NCBI GenBank assembly: GCA_016934435.1
Contig: JAFGSU010000463.1
Span: forward strand, 1 to 16,648
Source of the DNA: Candidatus Zhuqueibacterota bacterium
Lineage (GTDB): Bacteria > Zhuqueibacterota > Zhuqueibacteria > Residuimicrobiales > Residuimicrobiaceae
DNA length: 16,648 nucleotides
Reading direction: 5' to 3'
Under the pieces are notes generated by a model. That model saw only the letters and a list, made by a program, of their open reading frames with translations, searched no databases and had not been told where the DNA came from. Both the position numbers and the translations under genes were made by a program. Shown here piece by piece: positions 7,082-15,482 of this stretch (positions are counted from its first letter, which is position 1; every line of letters starts with the position of its first letter).

Positions 7082-9106
7082 TCAACCAATGATACGCGCA
7101 ATGATGGCGATAAAAAGCTCCGGCAAGTCGAGACTGAACTGAACAGCAAACAGGCCGCGCGACATCCATTTATTGATGCCCGTCGATTGTGTTTTGCGCG
7201 TGCGGCTGTTATTCACCAGATTGACATCCATGGGAATTTTATTGTCCGGATCGACGGTGGCGAACTCAATTTCAGCTTTACGCACATAGGTAAATTTTAC
7301 CCATTCGTCGCGGCCGTCCCAGCATTCGCGCACCGTGTCGCCGTTGGTGAAAACAACCTGCAGCTCGACTGGAAAAATAAAAGAACCCAGCCGTTCCACT
7401 CTCACAGAGCTTTTGTAGGTTTTGGCGCTGTCATCCAGGCTTTTTTGGGTCGAGTCGCCCACTGATGCGATCGTCGTGTCGGAAAGCGCGGAATCGCTTA
7501 CGGTAGAATAGGCGTAATCAAAGCCTGTCTTTTTGTCGATGGATCTGGAGGAGATTTGCGTGACACTGTAATCGAGCACCGCTGCGCTGTACAGGACCTG
7601 GTCGAAAAACCAGTCGAGATTCCGGCCGGAGACCTGATTGGCTACATCGATGAAATCCTGGGTGTGAGGATGTTTAAAGCGCCATTGCCCCAAAAAAGTG
7701 CGCATGATTTTCAGCATGGTCTCTCTGCCCAGATAGTTCTGCAAGGTGGTCAATGCCAGTCCAGATTTGTAGTAGCTGAGTACACCATAACTGCCACCGG
7801 AATAAAAGTCCTGGGCGTTGCGAACGATGGGGTCGCGGTCGGGCAGGCTGATATATCCCATTCGATTGAACTGCAAGTCGCTGATTTTCAATCCTAACAG
7901 ATCGATGATATTGCCGGTCGGTCCATACAGGTCGTTGAATATCTGTATTTCGCTGTAGGTATTGATGCCCTCATCGAGCCAGGCTTCTTCATATTCATTG
8001 TTGGCGGTGAGGTGGTACCAGTAGTTGTGGCCGAACTCATGCAGGATGACCATTTCGGGCAGGCGCAATTTTTCAGGGATACCGTAGGCCGTGGCTGCGG
8101 TGATGAGCGTGGGATATTCCATCCCGCCGCTCTGATCGGCGCCGCGCCGTGGATCGATGACGGTCAGATTGGCAAAGGGATAGTCGCCATAGGTGTCCTG
8201 AAAGTATGCCACCGCTAACTTTGCGGCCGTCATATACCGTTCGGACTGGTTGACGTGGTCTTTTTGCATCAGGACGCGAATCTGTACATCCTGGGACTGA
8301 TCGATAAACTCGACGAAATCGGGACTGGTGGACCAGGCGAAATCGTGTACATCCTCGGCGTGGTAAAAATGAGTGACCGTACCATCGGAATTGTTTTGTC
8401 GTGATACTTCAATTCCCGTGGCGCCGACGATGTTCTTCTCCGGCACGGTTATGCGCACATTATAGACGCCGTAATCGGCGTAAAATTCACCGCGATAGTG
8501 ATATTGGTGACAATTCCACTTGCCATGTTCGTAAACGCCGATTTTGGGAAACCACTGCGCGACCATGGCATATTCTGCTTTTGCGCCGTTTCTGCTGATC
8601 GGCGGTTCCGGTAACTTGGCTTTGAAATTGATGTGCAGGACAATGCTACCGCCCGGTGCAATGGGCTCTGGTAATGGCACGCGGAGTACTGTCTTATCTT
8701 CAGGGTTATCATCATCCGGCTGGATGAAATGCATGTGGGGTGCGAGGTCTTCACCCTCGGCTGTCGTGATACTCGTTACGTCGATGTAACCCCAGTTTTT
8801 CTGTTTATACTTTTTATCGCTCCAACGGCGGTTCGAGTCGAGCACAAAGCTGGATCGGTTGTTGCGAAAGGCGTTGAGGTAGAGGTGGAATTGCAGTTCG
8901 TTGATGTAATCGGAAGAGGTGTTGTGCCATGTCAATGTTTCGGCCCCGACAAGAGTATGTTTTTCGGAATTCAGGCGTACATCGATGTCATAGTTGGCGA
9001 TTCGGGGGCTGAGGGGTGTGGGAAACAACATGTGTTGGGCATTGGATGATAAGCAAAGCAAACAGACCAATAGGTATCCATGGTGCACAACAGATTTGTG
9101 AACCAT
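7082..9106 (-). CDS. M1-family zinc aminopeptidase-like metallopeptidase, exported
   Basis: The 674-residue protein should be a gluzincin peptidase acting in the periplasm or outside. A signal peptide spans about residues 1-24 ('YLLVCLLCLSSNAQ'). The N-terminal beta domain carries 'YDIDVRLNSEKHTLVGAETL' near 39-58. The exopeptidase motif is 'GGMEYP' (327-332, the GAMEN position). Zinc ligands are in 'HEFGHNYWYH' (H356, H360), with the third ligand E379 in 'EEAWLDEG' at the standard x18 spacing. A catalytic Tyr is expected in 'SYYKSG' (near 445). All key residues are present. A Ser/Asp/Thr-rich linker follows (about 520-565), then a short beta region, then a hydrophobic C-terminus ('ELFIAIIARIIG') that could insert in a membrane. 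The start at 9106 is set by AGGAGG 6 nt upstream; an earlier in-frame start lacks such a site. It lies 118 nt from the phosphatase gene and 51 nt before the membrane-protein gene. Peptide specificity cannot be told. Confidence 0.92.
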   Translation of the reverse strand: MVHKSVVHHGYLLVCLLCLSSNAQHMLFPTPLSPRIANYDIDVRLNSEKHTLVGAETLTWHNTSSDYINELQFHLYLNAFRNNRSSFVLDSNRRWSDKKYKQKNWGYIDVTSITTAEGEDLAPHMHFIQPDDDNPEDKTVLRVPLPEPIAPGGSIVLHINFKAKLPEPPISRNGAKAEYAMVAQWFPKIGVYEHGKWNCHQYHYRGEFYADYGVYNVRITVPEKNIVGATGIEVSRQNNSDGTVTHFYHAEDVHDFAWSTSPDFVEFIDQSQDVQIRVLMQKDHVNQSERYMTAAKLAVAYFQDTYGDYPFANLTVIDPRRGADQSGGMEYPTLITAATAYGIPEKLRLPEMVILHEFGHNYWYHLTANNEYEEAWLDEGINTYSEIQIFNDLYGPTGNIIDLLGLKISDLQFNRMGYISLPDRDPIVRNAQDFYSGGSYGVLSYYKSGLALTTLQNYLGRETMLKIMRTFLGQWRFKHPHTQDFIDVANQVSGRNLDWFFDQVLYSAAVLDYSVTQISSRSIDKKTGFDYAYSTVSDSALSDTTIASVGDSTQKSLDDSAKTYKSSVRVERLGSFIFPVELQVVFTNGDTVRECWDGRDEWVKFTYVRKAEIEFATVDPDNKIPMDVNLVNNSRTRKTQSTGINKWMSRGLFAVQFSLDLPELFIAIIARIIG

Positions 9107-9112
9107 TTTTTT

Positions 9113-9118
9113 CCTCCT
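9113..9118 (-). promoter_or_regulatory. Ribosome binding site that fixes the M1 peptidase start
   Basis: AGGAGG on the minus strand followed by six A residues and then the ATG at 9106. It decides against the in-frame start at 9133, which would put the site within the gene. Confidence 0.8.
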
Positions 9119-9224
9119 GTTTAATGAAAACAATGCATCGTTTTTCTTGATTTTTTGACTATACGACGGGCGCCCTCAAGCACTCGGGTGCGGTATTTCC
9201 ATTTTTATCAAGCGATTGTTTTGA

Positions 9225-11684
9225 TCAAGATATTTTTACCACTACCATGGTCATATCGTCGTGCTGCGGTACGTCGCCAACAAATTCCTTGATGGCATTT
9301 TGCACGGCTGTGATGATTTCTTGGGCTGGCAAATGTTTGGAAGTGTTGACGACGTCCAGTAATTTTGTTTCAGTGAATTCCTGTTGATTTTTGTTCATGG
9401 CTTCGGTGAATCCATCGGTGTAGAGTACCAGCAAGTCACCTGATTGCAATTGAGTTACTTCTTCTTTTATGATCTGATCGAACAGCGCGCCTTTTTCCAA
9501 TCCCAGCGCCAATCCGGCGGATTCGAGCATGGCGAATCGATTTCCCATACGACTGAAATAGATGGCGGGATTGTGTCCGGCTCGCGCGTACACCATGCGG
9601 CCCTGTTCAAGGTCGATGACCGCATAGAACATGCTGACGAAAGAATCCCGCTCGATGGTGCGGTAGAGCAGGCTGTTCACTTTTGTCAGAACCACTTTAG
9701 GTGAGACGTTGGCTTCAGCATGGGATTGGAACACACCTTTGGTCAGCGTCATATAGATGGCGGCAGGGACGCCTTTGCCGGAAACATCGCCGATGGTGAT
9801 GCCCAATTTGTGTTCATCCAGTTGGATGAAATCAAAGTAATCGCCGCCGACTTCCTGAGCGGGAATACACAGGCCGGCGACATCACATCCCGGTATCATT
9901 GGGCTGGTTTTGGGCAATAGCTTTATCTGCACCTGACGGGCGATTTCCAACTCTCGCGCCATCCTGACGCGTTCGCTGATGCGGCGGATATGGGCCGGCA
10001 TGGTTTCGGGTCGATAGATAAATTTTTGCTTATAAATATAGCCGAGCGCAATGACGATAAAAGGGAAGAATAGAAATGCCAGTGCAACATAACCGGTGGT
10101 GATCAGATTTGGCGCACTATTGCTGATGATGGGGACAACCGTCAGAACACCGATGAGGGTGAAATTGGCGAATATGGCCGTGATGAGATCGTATTGCCAG
10201 AATAAATAGGCGAAAAACAGGCCGTTGATAAAAGCTAATAGAATTAATAAATAGGTCGGTGTAATACTCCACGGCACGCCCCATATCGGGATAACGATGA
10301 CGGCAAAAATGATTGCCGAAAGAAAAGCGGCAATCCATTCCCTCTTGAACAGTTTAAAAAAGTAGAGATTAGCGAATAATCTACATACCAGTTCGCAGAT
10401 TAAAACCGAGCTCAGGGCATTGATAAAAGGGATCAGAAACGGCCAGTAAAATGTGATGGTGCTTTCATACCCGGTGATGCCGACGGTGGCGCCGAAAAAG
10501 TGGATGCAGAGGTAGGTGAACACTACCGTCAGTCCGAGGCTGATAAAACCAAAGGCATAACCGCGGGCGGCCGAGGCGGCAAACGACAAGGTCTTCAAAT
10601 GGCCGGTGATAATGGCGTCGAAGGAGACGAGTTTATCAGCCCATTTTTCGCGCGCATACGATTCTCCCACACTCCAGCTGGCAAAACTGACCACGGCCAG
10701 AAAAGGCACAATCATAAAAGCGGAAAAAATCAGTTTTACGATGGTGATGTAATCATAGCTCAATTCGCCCAGTCCCCAACCGATAGCCTGGATAGGTATC
10801 GCCAGCAGCTGATAGATCATCGTAGACACATACACAAGCCAAAAAATGATAAACGCGGTTCTAACCCCTACCTCTCCTTCGTGGTATTTTTTCAGAAATA
10901 GCATAATCGGCAGCAGAGAGAAAAGGAAGAATAATACCATGGCCGCCGAGTAGGCGATAAAATGGCGTGTATCCGCTTCCTTCATTTTAAGGGATGCTGC
11001 TTTCGGCAGTTCGAACCATTGTGAGAAATTGCTGATTTCTTCGCCCTGTACGTGCACATAGAGCTTGATTTCGCCGGGTATTTTATCGTGATCGCGTCGC
11101 CAGCGGAAGATATGGTCGGTGCGTTTCTCGTATTGCTGACTGGTGAATTCATCCGGTATGAAAGAGGTGGGATCTAGATTTTCTGAGACGAGAAAATGCT
11201 CCGCCCTGGCCAATGCTTCCGGCTGTATCAGTCGTGAACGATTGCCGAGTGCGGGCGCTGCGTCTCGGGGGATGCTGTGGTTGAAAGAGAAAACCCTGCC
11301 ATCCGGCGATACACTGGCGCTGTAGGATTCCTGCGGAGCGCTCCGGGGTAGATTCTGGTACCAGAATACATGCCAGTAATAAGAAAAGAGATTTGGCGCT
11401 TCATATCTGGTGATTTTCATCGCCTCTTCCAGTCCTACTTGATCCTGCAGATAGTGAAACGCCTGGTCGGAGCCCTGGGTAATGGCGGAAACGCGATAAT
11501 CGCTCAAATCATACCCGCGTTGTTCCATGTATTTTGTGGCAATGGCGATGGCCTGCTGGCGGTCGATGGTAAATTGTACAGCCTTGTAGGGGTACACCTG
11601 CCCAATGAGTGTGATGAAAACCACCAATCCGATGATGGCTAACAGGGCAATGACGATATCTTTATGCGAACGTGTTTTGCTCAT
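9225..11684 (-). CDS. SpoIIE/RsbU-type PP2C phosphatase with CPBP-like membrane domain
   Basis: The 819-residue protein joins a membrane sensor to a Ser/Thr phosphatase of the kind that dephosphorylates anti-sigma-factor antagonists. One helix (about 10-30) is followed by a roughly 210-residue extracytoplasmic region (31-240), then about eight or nine membrane helices (241-555), the linker helix 'RELEIARQVQIKLLPK' (577-592) and the PP2C domain. Metal-binding Asp residues are all present: 'GGDYFD' (D615), 'IGDVSGKG' (D633), 'LYTDGFTEA' (D757) and 'HDDMT' (D809, D810). 'AGHNP' is at 702-706. The membrane part resembles a CPBP (Rce1-type) protease: 'CELVCR' (430-435) at the EExxxR site, 'FAVIV' (460-464) at FxxxH and 'NFTLI' (507-511) at HxxxN. 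Catalytic residues are lost, so it is probably a sensor or a binding fold. The start at 11684 has AAGG 6 nt upstream. No kinase or antagonist partner is in the window. Confidence 0.9.
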   Translation of the reverse strand: MSKTRSHKDIVIALLAIIGLVVFITLIGQVYPYKAVQFTIDRQQAIAIATKYMEQRGYDLSDYRVSAITQGSDQAFHYLQDQVGLEEAMKITRYEAPNLFSYYWHVFWYQNLPRSAPQESYSASVSPDGRVFSFNHSIPRDAAPALGNRSRLIQPEALARAEHFLVSENLDPTSFIPDEFTSQQYEKRTDHIFRWRRDHDKIPGEIKLYVHVQGEEISNFSQWFELPKAASLKMKEADTRHFIAYSAAMVLFFLFSLLPIMLFLKKYHEGEVGVRTAFIIFWLVYVSTMIYQLLAIPIQAIGWGLGELSYDYITIVKLIFSAFMIVPFLAVVSFASWSVGESYAREKWADKLVSFDAIITGHLKTLSFAASAARGYAFGFISLGLTVVFTYLCIHFFGATVGITGYESTITFYWPFLIPFINALSSVLICELVCRLFANLYFFKLFKREWIAAFLSAIIFAVIVIPIWGVPWSITPTYLLILLAFINGLFFAYLFWQYDLITAIFANFTLIGVLTVVPIISNSAPNLITTGYVALAFLFFPFIVIALGYIYKQKFIYRPETMPAHIRRISERVRMARELEIARQVQIKLLPKTSPMIPGCDVAGLCIPAQEVGGDYFDFIQLDEHKLGITIGDVSGKGVPAAIYMTLTKGVFQSHAEANVSPKVVLTKVNSLLYRTIERDSFVSMFYAVIDLEQGRMVYARAGHNPAIYFSRMGNRFAMLESAGLALGLEKGALFDQIIKEEVTQLQSGDLLVLYTDGFTEAMNKNQQEFTETKLLDVVNTSKHLPAQEIITAVQNAIKEFVGDVPQHDDMTMVVVKIS

Positions 11685-11785
11685 AGTAACCTTACTGCCG
11701 GTTTCAGAAGTATTAAGAAAACGATTTCTGTAATCTGCGTTTTATCTTTTTGTACGGTAGCTTGAGATTGTTGGTTTCATTTCCT

Positions 11786-14677
11786 TTATTTCAGAAATAA
11801 CATTTTCGCTGTGTATTTGAAACCCGCCTCCGTCTCCAGCCGGTAGAAATAGGCGCCGCTGCCGACGATTCGGCCGCTGTGGTCTTTTCCGTCCCATATA
11901 ACCTGATGACGACCGGCGGGCAGGTCGCCGTCAACCAGCCCTTGAATTTTTCTTCCGGTAATATCGTATACAGCAAGTTCCACTTTGCCCATTTGGGCGG
12001 TTTCAAATGCTATCGTTGTACTGCCATTAAACGGATTGGGGTAGTTTTGTTGTAGCGAAAAAGTCAAGGGTGTAAACGGCTGTGAAGGTTCTTCAATATC
12101 GGTTGAAAACAATTGCTCATACATTTGTAAAACCACATCGGCGTTTTGCTGTAATTGCTGCAAATCATTGCCGGCAATAAAGGCAAAGTCAACTTGCACC
12201 GTGCCGTTGGGAGTCATGGTATAGGGACCGCTGGCGATCACGTTTGAGACATCAGCCGGGCCGGCTCTGGTCTGGCTCAATCCGCCGCTGATGGATTGCC
12301 ATTTCTCCGCGTCTGTAAAGCCGTCGTGCAAACCCCAGCTGGGATTGGCGGGATGGGCATGATCGTTATAGATGGCGCGATAGGAAATATTGTCATCTGT
12401 TAAGAGTTGTATTCCGATATAGGTGTCCGGCCCCAAACCGCTGTCATAAACGTAGCCGAGTCTGCGCTCCGCATCGTAATCGGCCACATTGGTCGCAAAA
12501 GAGCCGCCGTCCATATCCCAGTCAAAAAACAGTCCGAAATAAAAATTGGACAAGGATGTAATGGACTGGTTTTGAACGGTGTAGCGTACAAGCACGATAT
12601 CTTTAAAGGGGTCGCGGTTCAGGGCAAAAGTCTGTTGGGTGATATGGACGTTGAGAGGATTTTGCGCTCTGGAATCTTCAAAAGCAGCGATGCTTTCCTG
12701 ATCGCTGCGGGACCCGGGCGTATTGATCACCAGATCGCCGTTCCACGCTGTGTTAAAATCCTCATCGTTGGCTTGTCCTGTGCCGACGATCAGACCTCTC
12801 GCTGCATTGGAGATGCGATTCGGACCGGTGCCGACGATGACGGCGCCTTCGAATAGTAAATTGGGGCCGTTGCGATATTTAAAGCCGATGCCGTTATCGC
12901 TGCTGCCGGGATCGCCAAAGCCGATTCGACCCAGATTGGTGACCGTGGTGGAGATGTGATTGATGCTGATGGTGCCGAAGGACGGCAGGACAACTAAAGT
13001 AAAGTGATCATAATCGCGGAATGCGCCCGTTTCGATGGCGAGGGTAAATGGGATGGGATGGCCGCTCGGTGCGTTTTCGTTTACCTGAAATTCAAAGGAC
13101 TCGGTCAGCGTTTTTTCCTCGCCGGTTGCAAGGGCAGTCAGAGTGGCGCTGGCCTTGGTCATTTCGGCGTAACCGCTGTTTTCGGATAGCGTCAGGGAAA
13201 TATTTTGCGCTGCAGCAAGATAGTTTTTTAATTTGAGCGTTATTTTAATTTTTTCTCCCGGCTTGATCAGGCTGTCCTGATCGACGATGGCCAGCTCCTC
13301 GATACGAATGGATGGCCACGATTCAGTGAGCGCCCGGTAGGCGTTCACCCTGCCGCGGCCCAGTTTGCCCCTGTATTTCTCATCATTTATATTATCGATA
13401 GTATCGGCGGTGACCCGCAGCTGTTCGGCGGCCTGCAAACCACTCCAGGAAGGATTTTGGGTCATGATTAAAGAAATAACGCCGGCGGCCACCGGCGTGG
13501 CCATGGAGGTGCCAGACATATACCCATATCGGTTGTACGGGTAAAGGCTGTAAATCTGTTCGCCCGGAGCGCAAATGTCGGCTGAAAAACCGTAACTGGA
13601 GAATGACGCTTTACGATCATAGCGGTTGGTGGCCGCTACGCCGCAAACACCCGAATAGGCGGCGGGATACTGCGCCTCCGTTTCGAATCCATCATTGCCA
13701 TAAGCAGCGACAATGACCGCGCCCAATTCATTGACATAGTCTGTGATGCGCGCTTCATATTCGGAACGGGATGATCCTCCCCAGCTGCAGCTGATGACCC
13801 TGGCGCCTTCTTCCACAGCATAGAGGATACCCTCGTACCCATACGGTATTTGGCTTTCTTCGGTCATTGAACCGGCATGCACGGCCATGATTCGGGCGTT
13901 CCAGCTCACACCGGCAATGCCTCTGCCGTTATTGGTCACGGCTGCGGTGATGCCGGCGGTGTGGGTGCCGTGTGAACCATAGCCGGTCAGGTAAGAATCT
14001 CTCGCCGGTGTGCCCTTTTGATCGGCCATTCTCGCTCCGTGCACATCGTCGATGTATCCGTTTTGATCGTCGTCTAAATTATTGCCGGGAATCTCATCCG
14101 GATTTTCCCATAGATTGGCGATCAGATCGGGATGATTGATATCGGTGCCGCCATCGACAACGGCGATGACAATACTGCCTTCCTCGCCTTTTATGACATC
14201 CCATGCCTGACTTGCCCGGATCAAGTTCAGATGGTACTGCTGCGAAATGAGCGAATCGTTGGGTGTCACATTTAAATGCCGAATGTACTTGGGCTCGGCG
14301 AATTCGACATTGGGATTTTCTCTCAACGCCGCCGCCACTTCATGGGGCGACTGGGGACTGTCATAATGGGCGAAAAAGATATTGTCTATTCGGGTATGTG
14401 GTTTTTGCTTGTATAATCTTAGTCGATCTGTTTTTACCAGCGGCTCGAGATGAGTTATATGGTATCGGTTTATAAGGCCATCCAGATCAGTATCGCCGGT
14501 CTGCCGCAATAACATCATCCCTGTTGGCGTCTCGCGCAACGCCAATACTACGGTGTTAGGTAAGACGCTCCCTTGTGCATCAGCGGGTTGCCCGGATAAT
14601 CGCGCTGATTGCGCGGATTGTATCATTATGACTAAAATACATGTGAAGCAATAGATCATTTTATCACGAAAAATCAT
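11786..14677 (-). CDS. S8 subtilisin-like serine protease with T9SS sorting domain
   Basis: A 963-residue secreted protease. A signal peptide covers about 1-25 ('IYCFTCILVIMIQSAQSA'). A prodomain runs to about 135 ('ALRENPNVEFAEPKYIRHL' is typical of fervidolysin-like propeptides). The catalytic domain has D175 ('AVVDGGTDINHPDL'), H236 ('SHGTHTAGI'), oxyanion N328 ('AAYGNDG') and S391 ('SGTSMATPVAAG'). A beta-sandwich follows (about 455-565), then a roughly 300-residue region (565-865) with 'FFDWDMDGG', which I cannot assign to a named domain. The C-terminal 90 residues are a T9SS type A / FlgD-like domain: 'QNYPNPFNGSTTIAF' at 877-891, 'GSGAYFYRLE' and 'MLFLK' at the end. It is expected to pass the outer membrane by the type IX system and be released or surface-attached. 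The start at 14677 has GAGG 5 nt upstream and gives the signal peptide directly. All catalytic residues are intact. Confidence 0.94.
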   Translation of the reverse strand: MIFRDKMIYCFTCILVIMIQSAQSARLSGQPADAQGSVLPNTVVLALRETPTGMMLLRQTGDTDLDGLINRYHITHLEPLVKTDRLRLYKQKPHTRIDNIFFAHYDSPQSPHEVAAALRENPNVEFAEPKYIRHLNVTPNDSLISQQYHLNLIRASQAWDVIKGEEGSIVIAVVDGGTDINHPDLIANLWENPDEIPGNNLDDDQNGYIDDVHGARMADQKGTPARDSYLTGYGSHGTHTAGITAAVTNNGRGIAGVSWNARIMAVHAGSMTEESQIPYGYEGILYAVEEGARVISCSWGGSSRSEYEARITDYVNELGAVIVAAYGNDGFETEAQYPAAYSGVCGVAATNRYDRKASFSSYGFSADICAPGEQIYSLYPYNRYGYMSGTSMATPVAAGVISLIMTQNPSWSGLQAAEQLRVTADTIDNINDEKYRGKLGRGRVNAYRALTESWPSIRIEELAIVDQDSLIKPGEKIKITLKLKNYLAAAQNISLTLSENSGYAEMTKASATLTALATGEEKTLTESFEFQVNENAPSGHPIPFTLAIETGAFRDYDHFTLVVLPSFGTISINHISTTVTNLGRIGFGDPGSSDNGIGFKYRNGPNLLFEGAVIVGTGPNRISNAARGLIVGTGQANDEDFNTAWNGDLVINTPGSRSDQESIAAFEDSRAQNPLNVHITQQTFALNRDPFKDIVLVRYTVQNQSITSLSNFYFGLFFDWDMDGGSFATNVADYDAERRLGYVYDSGLGPDTYIGIQLLTDDNISYRAIYNDHAHPANPSWGLHDGFTDAEKWQSISGGLSQTRAGPADVSNVIASGPYTMTPNGTVQVDFAFIAGNDLQQLQQNADVVLQMYEQLFSTDIEEPSQPFTPLTFSLQQNYPNPFNGSTTIAFETAQMGKVELAVYDITGRKIQGLVDGDLPAGRHQVIWDGKDHSGRIVGSGAYFYRLETEAGFKYTAKMLFLK

Positions 14678-14749
14678 ACATCCTCAATTGTCTTAATACA
14701 AGTCATTTTAAATTCGAATTGATTTTTTATTCTTAATGCCGGAGTATCC

Positions 14750-14781
14750 GACATTGAAAACACAGACACCGATTCAATGTC
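14750..14781. promoter_or_regulatory. 9-bp perfect inverted repeat upstream of the S8 protease
   Basis: GACATTGAA (14750-14758) and TTCAATGTC (14773-14781) are perfect reverse complements with 14 nt between them, centred about 88 nt before the S8 start. It could be an operator for a dimeric regulator or a hairpin in the leader of the protease mRNA. Neither strand has a T-run directly after it, so a terminator is unlikely. Confidence 0.45.
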
Positions 14782-14948
14782 CACAGTCCTGAATGTTAAC
14801 CGTATAAGTGGCAAATTGTCCGTTCCGTCGCCGGAGCGGTGAAACGAGGCCAAAGATTAACCAATCTCACCACTTCATACTAATACAATAAAAATAAAAT
14901 ATATTATTTAGAACTTAAACGTGCTGGTCTAAAATCTCTACAACTTAT

Positions 14949-14977
14949 ACTTTACAAAAGAGCGCTATTAATGTCAA
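14949..14977 (-). promoter_or_regulatory. Candidate promoter for the S8 protease
   Basis: On the minus strand TTGACA (14977-14972) is a perfect -35 box and TAAAGT (14954-14949) matches four of six -10 positions at 17-bp spacing. Transcription would leave a leader of about 265 nt that includes the inverted repeat at 14750-14781. Some FCB bacteria use a different promoter consensus, which lowers confidence. Confidence 0.35.
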
Positions 14978-15194
14978 GTACTATCTTTTTCGTTGACTCG
15001 CTCTGTTTCAGGCCAAATAACCAATCTATCTGGCCATATCACCAAATTTTGGTTTTGTGATTCGAAGCGAGACAAAATGGTTCTATATATTGATTCTTTA
15101 TGCATAAAATGTACTGGGAATGGGGTGAAAAAAATGCGTTCATGGCACATTTTTTGTTGTTTTTATTCGGGTGAATTTTATTGAAAGGTGAGAG

Positions 15195-15482
15195 ATGAAC
15201 ACACGGGAACTCATTACACAGATGTCAGCGAGGCTGGAAAAACCGCAGACCGAGGTTCGCCTGGGTTTAAAGCAGGTAATCAAGAAATTGCGCAAGACCT
15301 TCGCTCGAGAACAATCTTATACCATGCAGAATTTTGGCACGTTTTCGGTTCGTAAAAGGGAAAAGAGGAAAGGCTTTCACCCCGTCCACAGGCGGTATAT
15401 TTTGTTGCCTCCCAAGATGGTGCTGCGGTTCAAGGCGTCAAAGGCATTAAAGGAACGCCTCCGGGAAGGGGGTAACGAATGA
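15195..15482 (+). CDS. HU/IHF-family DNA-binding protein
   Basis: A 95-residue basic protein of normal HU length. Helices 'TRELITQMSARLEKPQTEV' (3-21) and 'VRLGLKQVIKKLRKTFARE' (21-39) form the dimer body. 'NFGTFSVRKREKRKG' (46-60) matches the conserved 'GFGTFSVRKRAARKG' block, and 'FKASKALKERL' (78-88) matches the last helix. The DNA-binding arm reads 'GFHPVHRRYILLPP' (60-73); it keeps the Pro that intercalates in HU and IHF, but the usual R-N-P is F-H-P. The ribosome site AAAGGTGAG lies just before the ATG. Its TGA overlaps the ATG of the next gene, so the two are translated together. It probably binds and bends DNA and may form a heterodimer with the HU domain of its neighbour; the partnership is inference from gene order. 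Confidence 0.9.
   Translation: MNTRELITQMSARLEKPQTEVRLGLKQVIKKLRKTFAREQSYTMQNFGTFSVRKREKRKGFHPVHRRYILLPPKMVLRFKASKALKERLREGGNE

Larger units (their letters stand above)
14678..15194. other. Divergent intergenic region between the S8 protease and HU genes
   Basis: No gene is supported in these 517 bases; an open frame at 14993-15184 begins at TTG without a ribosome site and is not called. The region should hold promoters for both directions. It contains a palindrome AATTCGAATT (14711-14720), an inverted repeat (14750-14781), a candidate leftward promoter (14949-14977) and a TTGACT at 14993-14998 facing right with only a poor -10 at normal spacing. The octamer ACCAATCT occurs twice, near 14859 and 15020, and may be chance. 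The 100 bases before the HU start are T-rich. Confidence 0.6.

Noticed and set aside
9160..9195. GC-rich palindromes (GGGCGCCC and GCAC/GTGC) between the phosphatase and M1 genes as a terminator
   Set aside because: The stems are short and no T-run follows directly on the minus strand, so a terminator call is not supported.
14993..15184. 63-codon open frame before the HU gene
   Set aside because: It begins at TTG without a ribosome site, its product has no domain features, and it occupies the likely HU promoter and leader.
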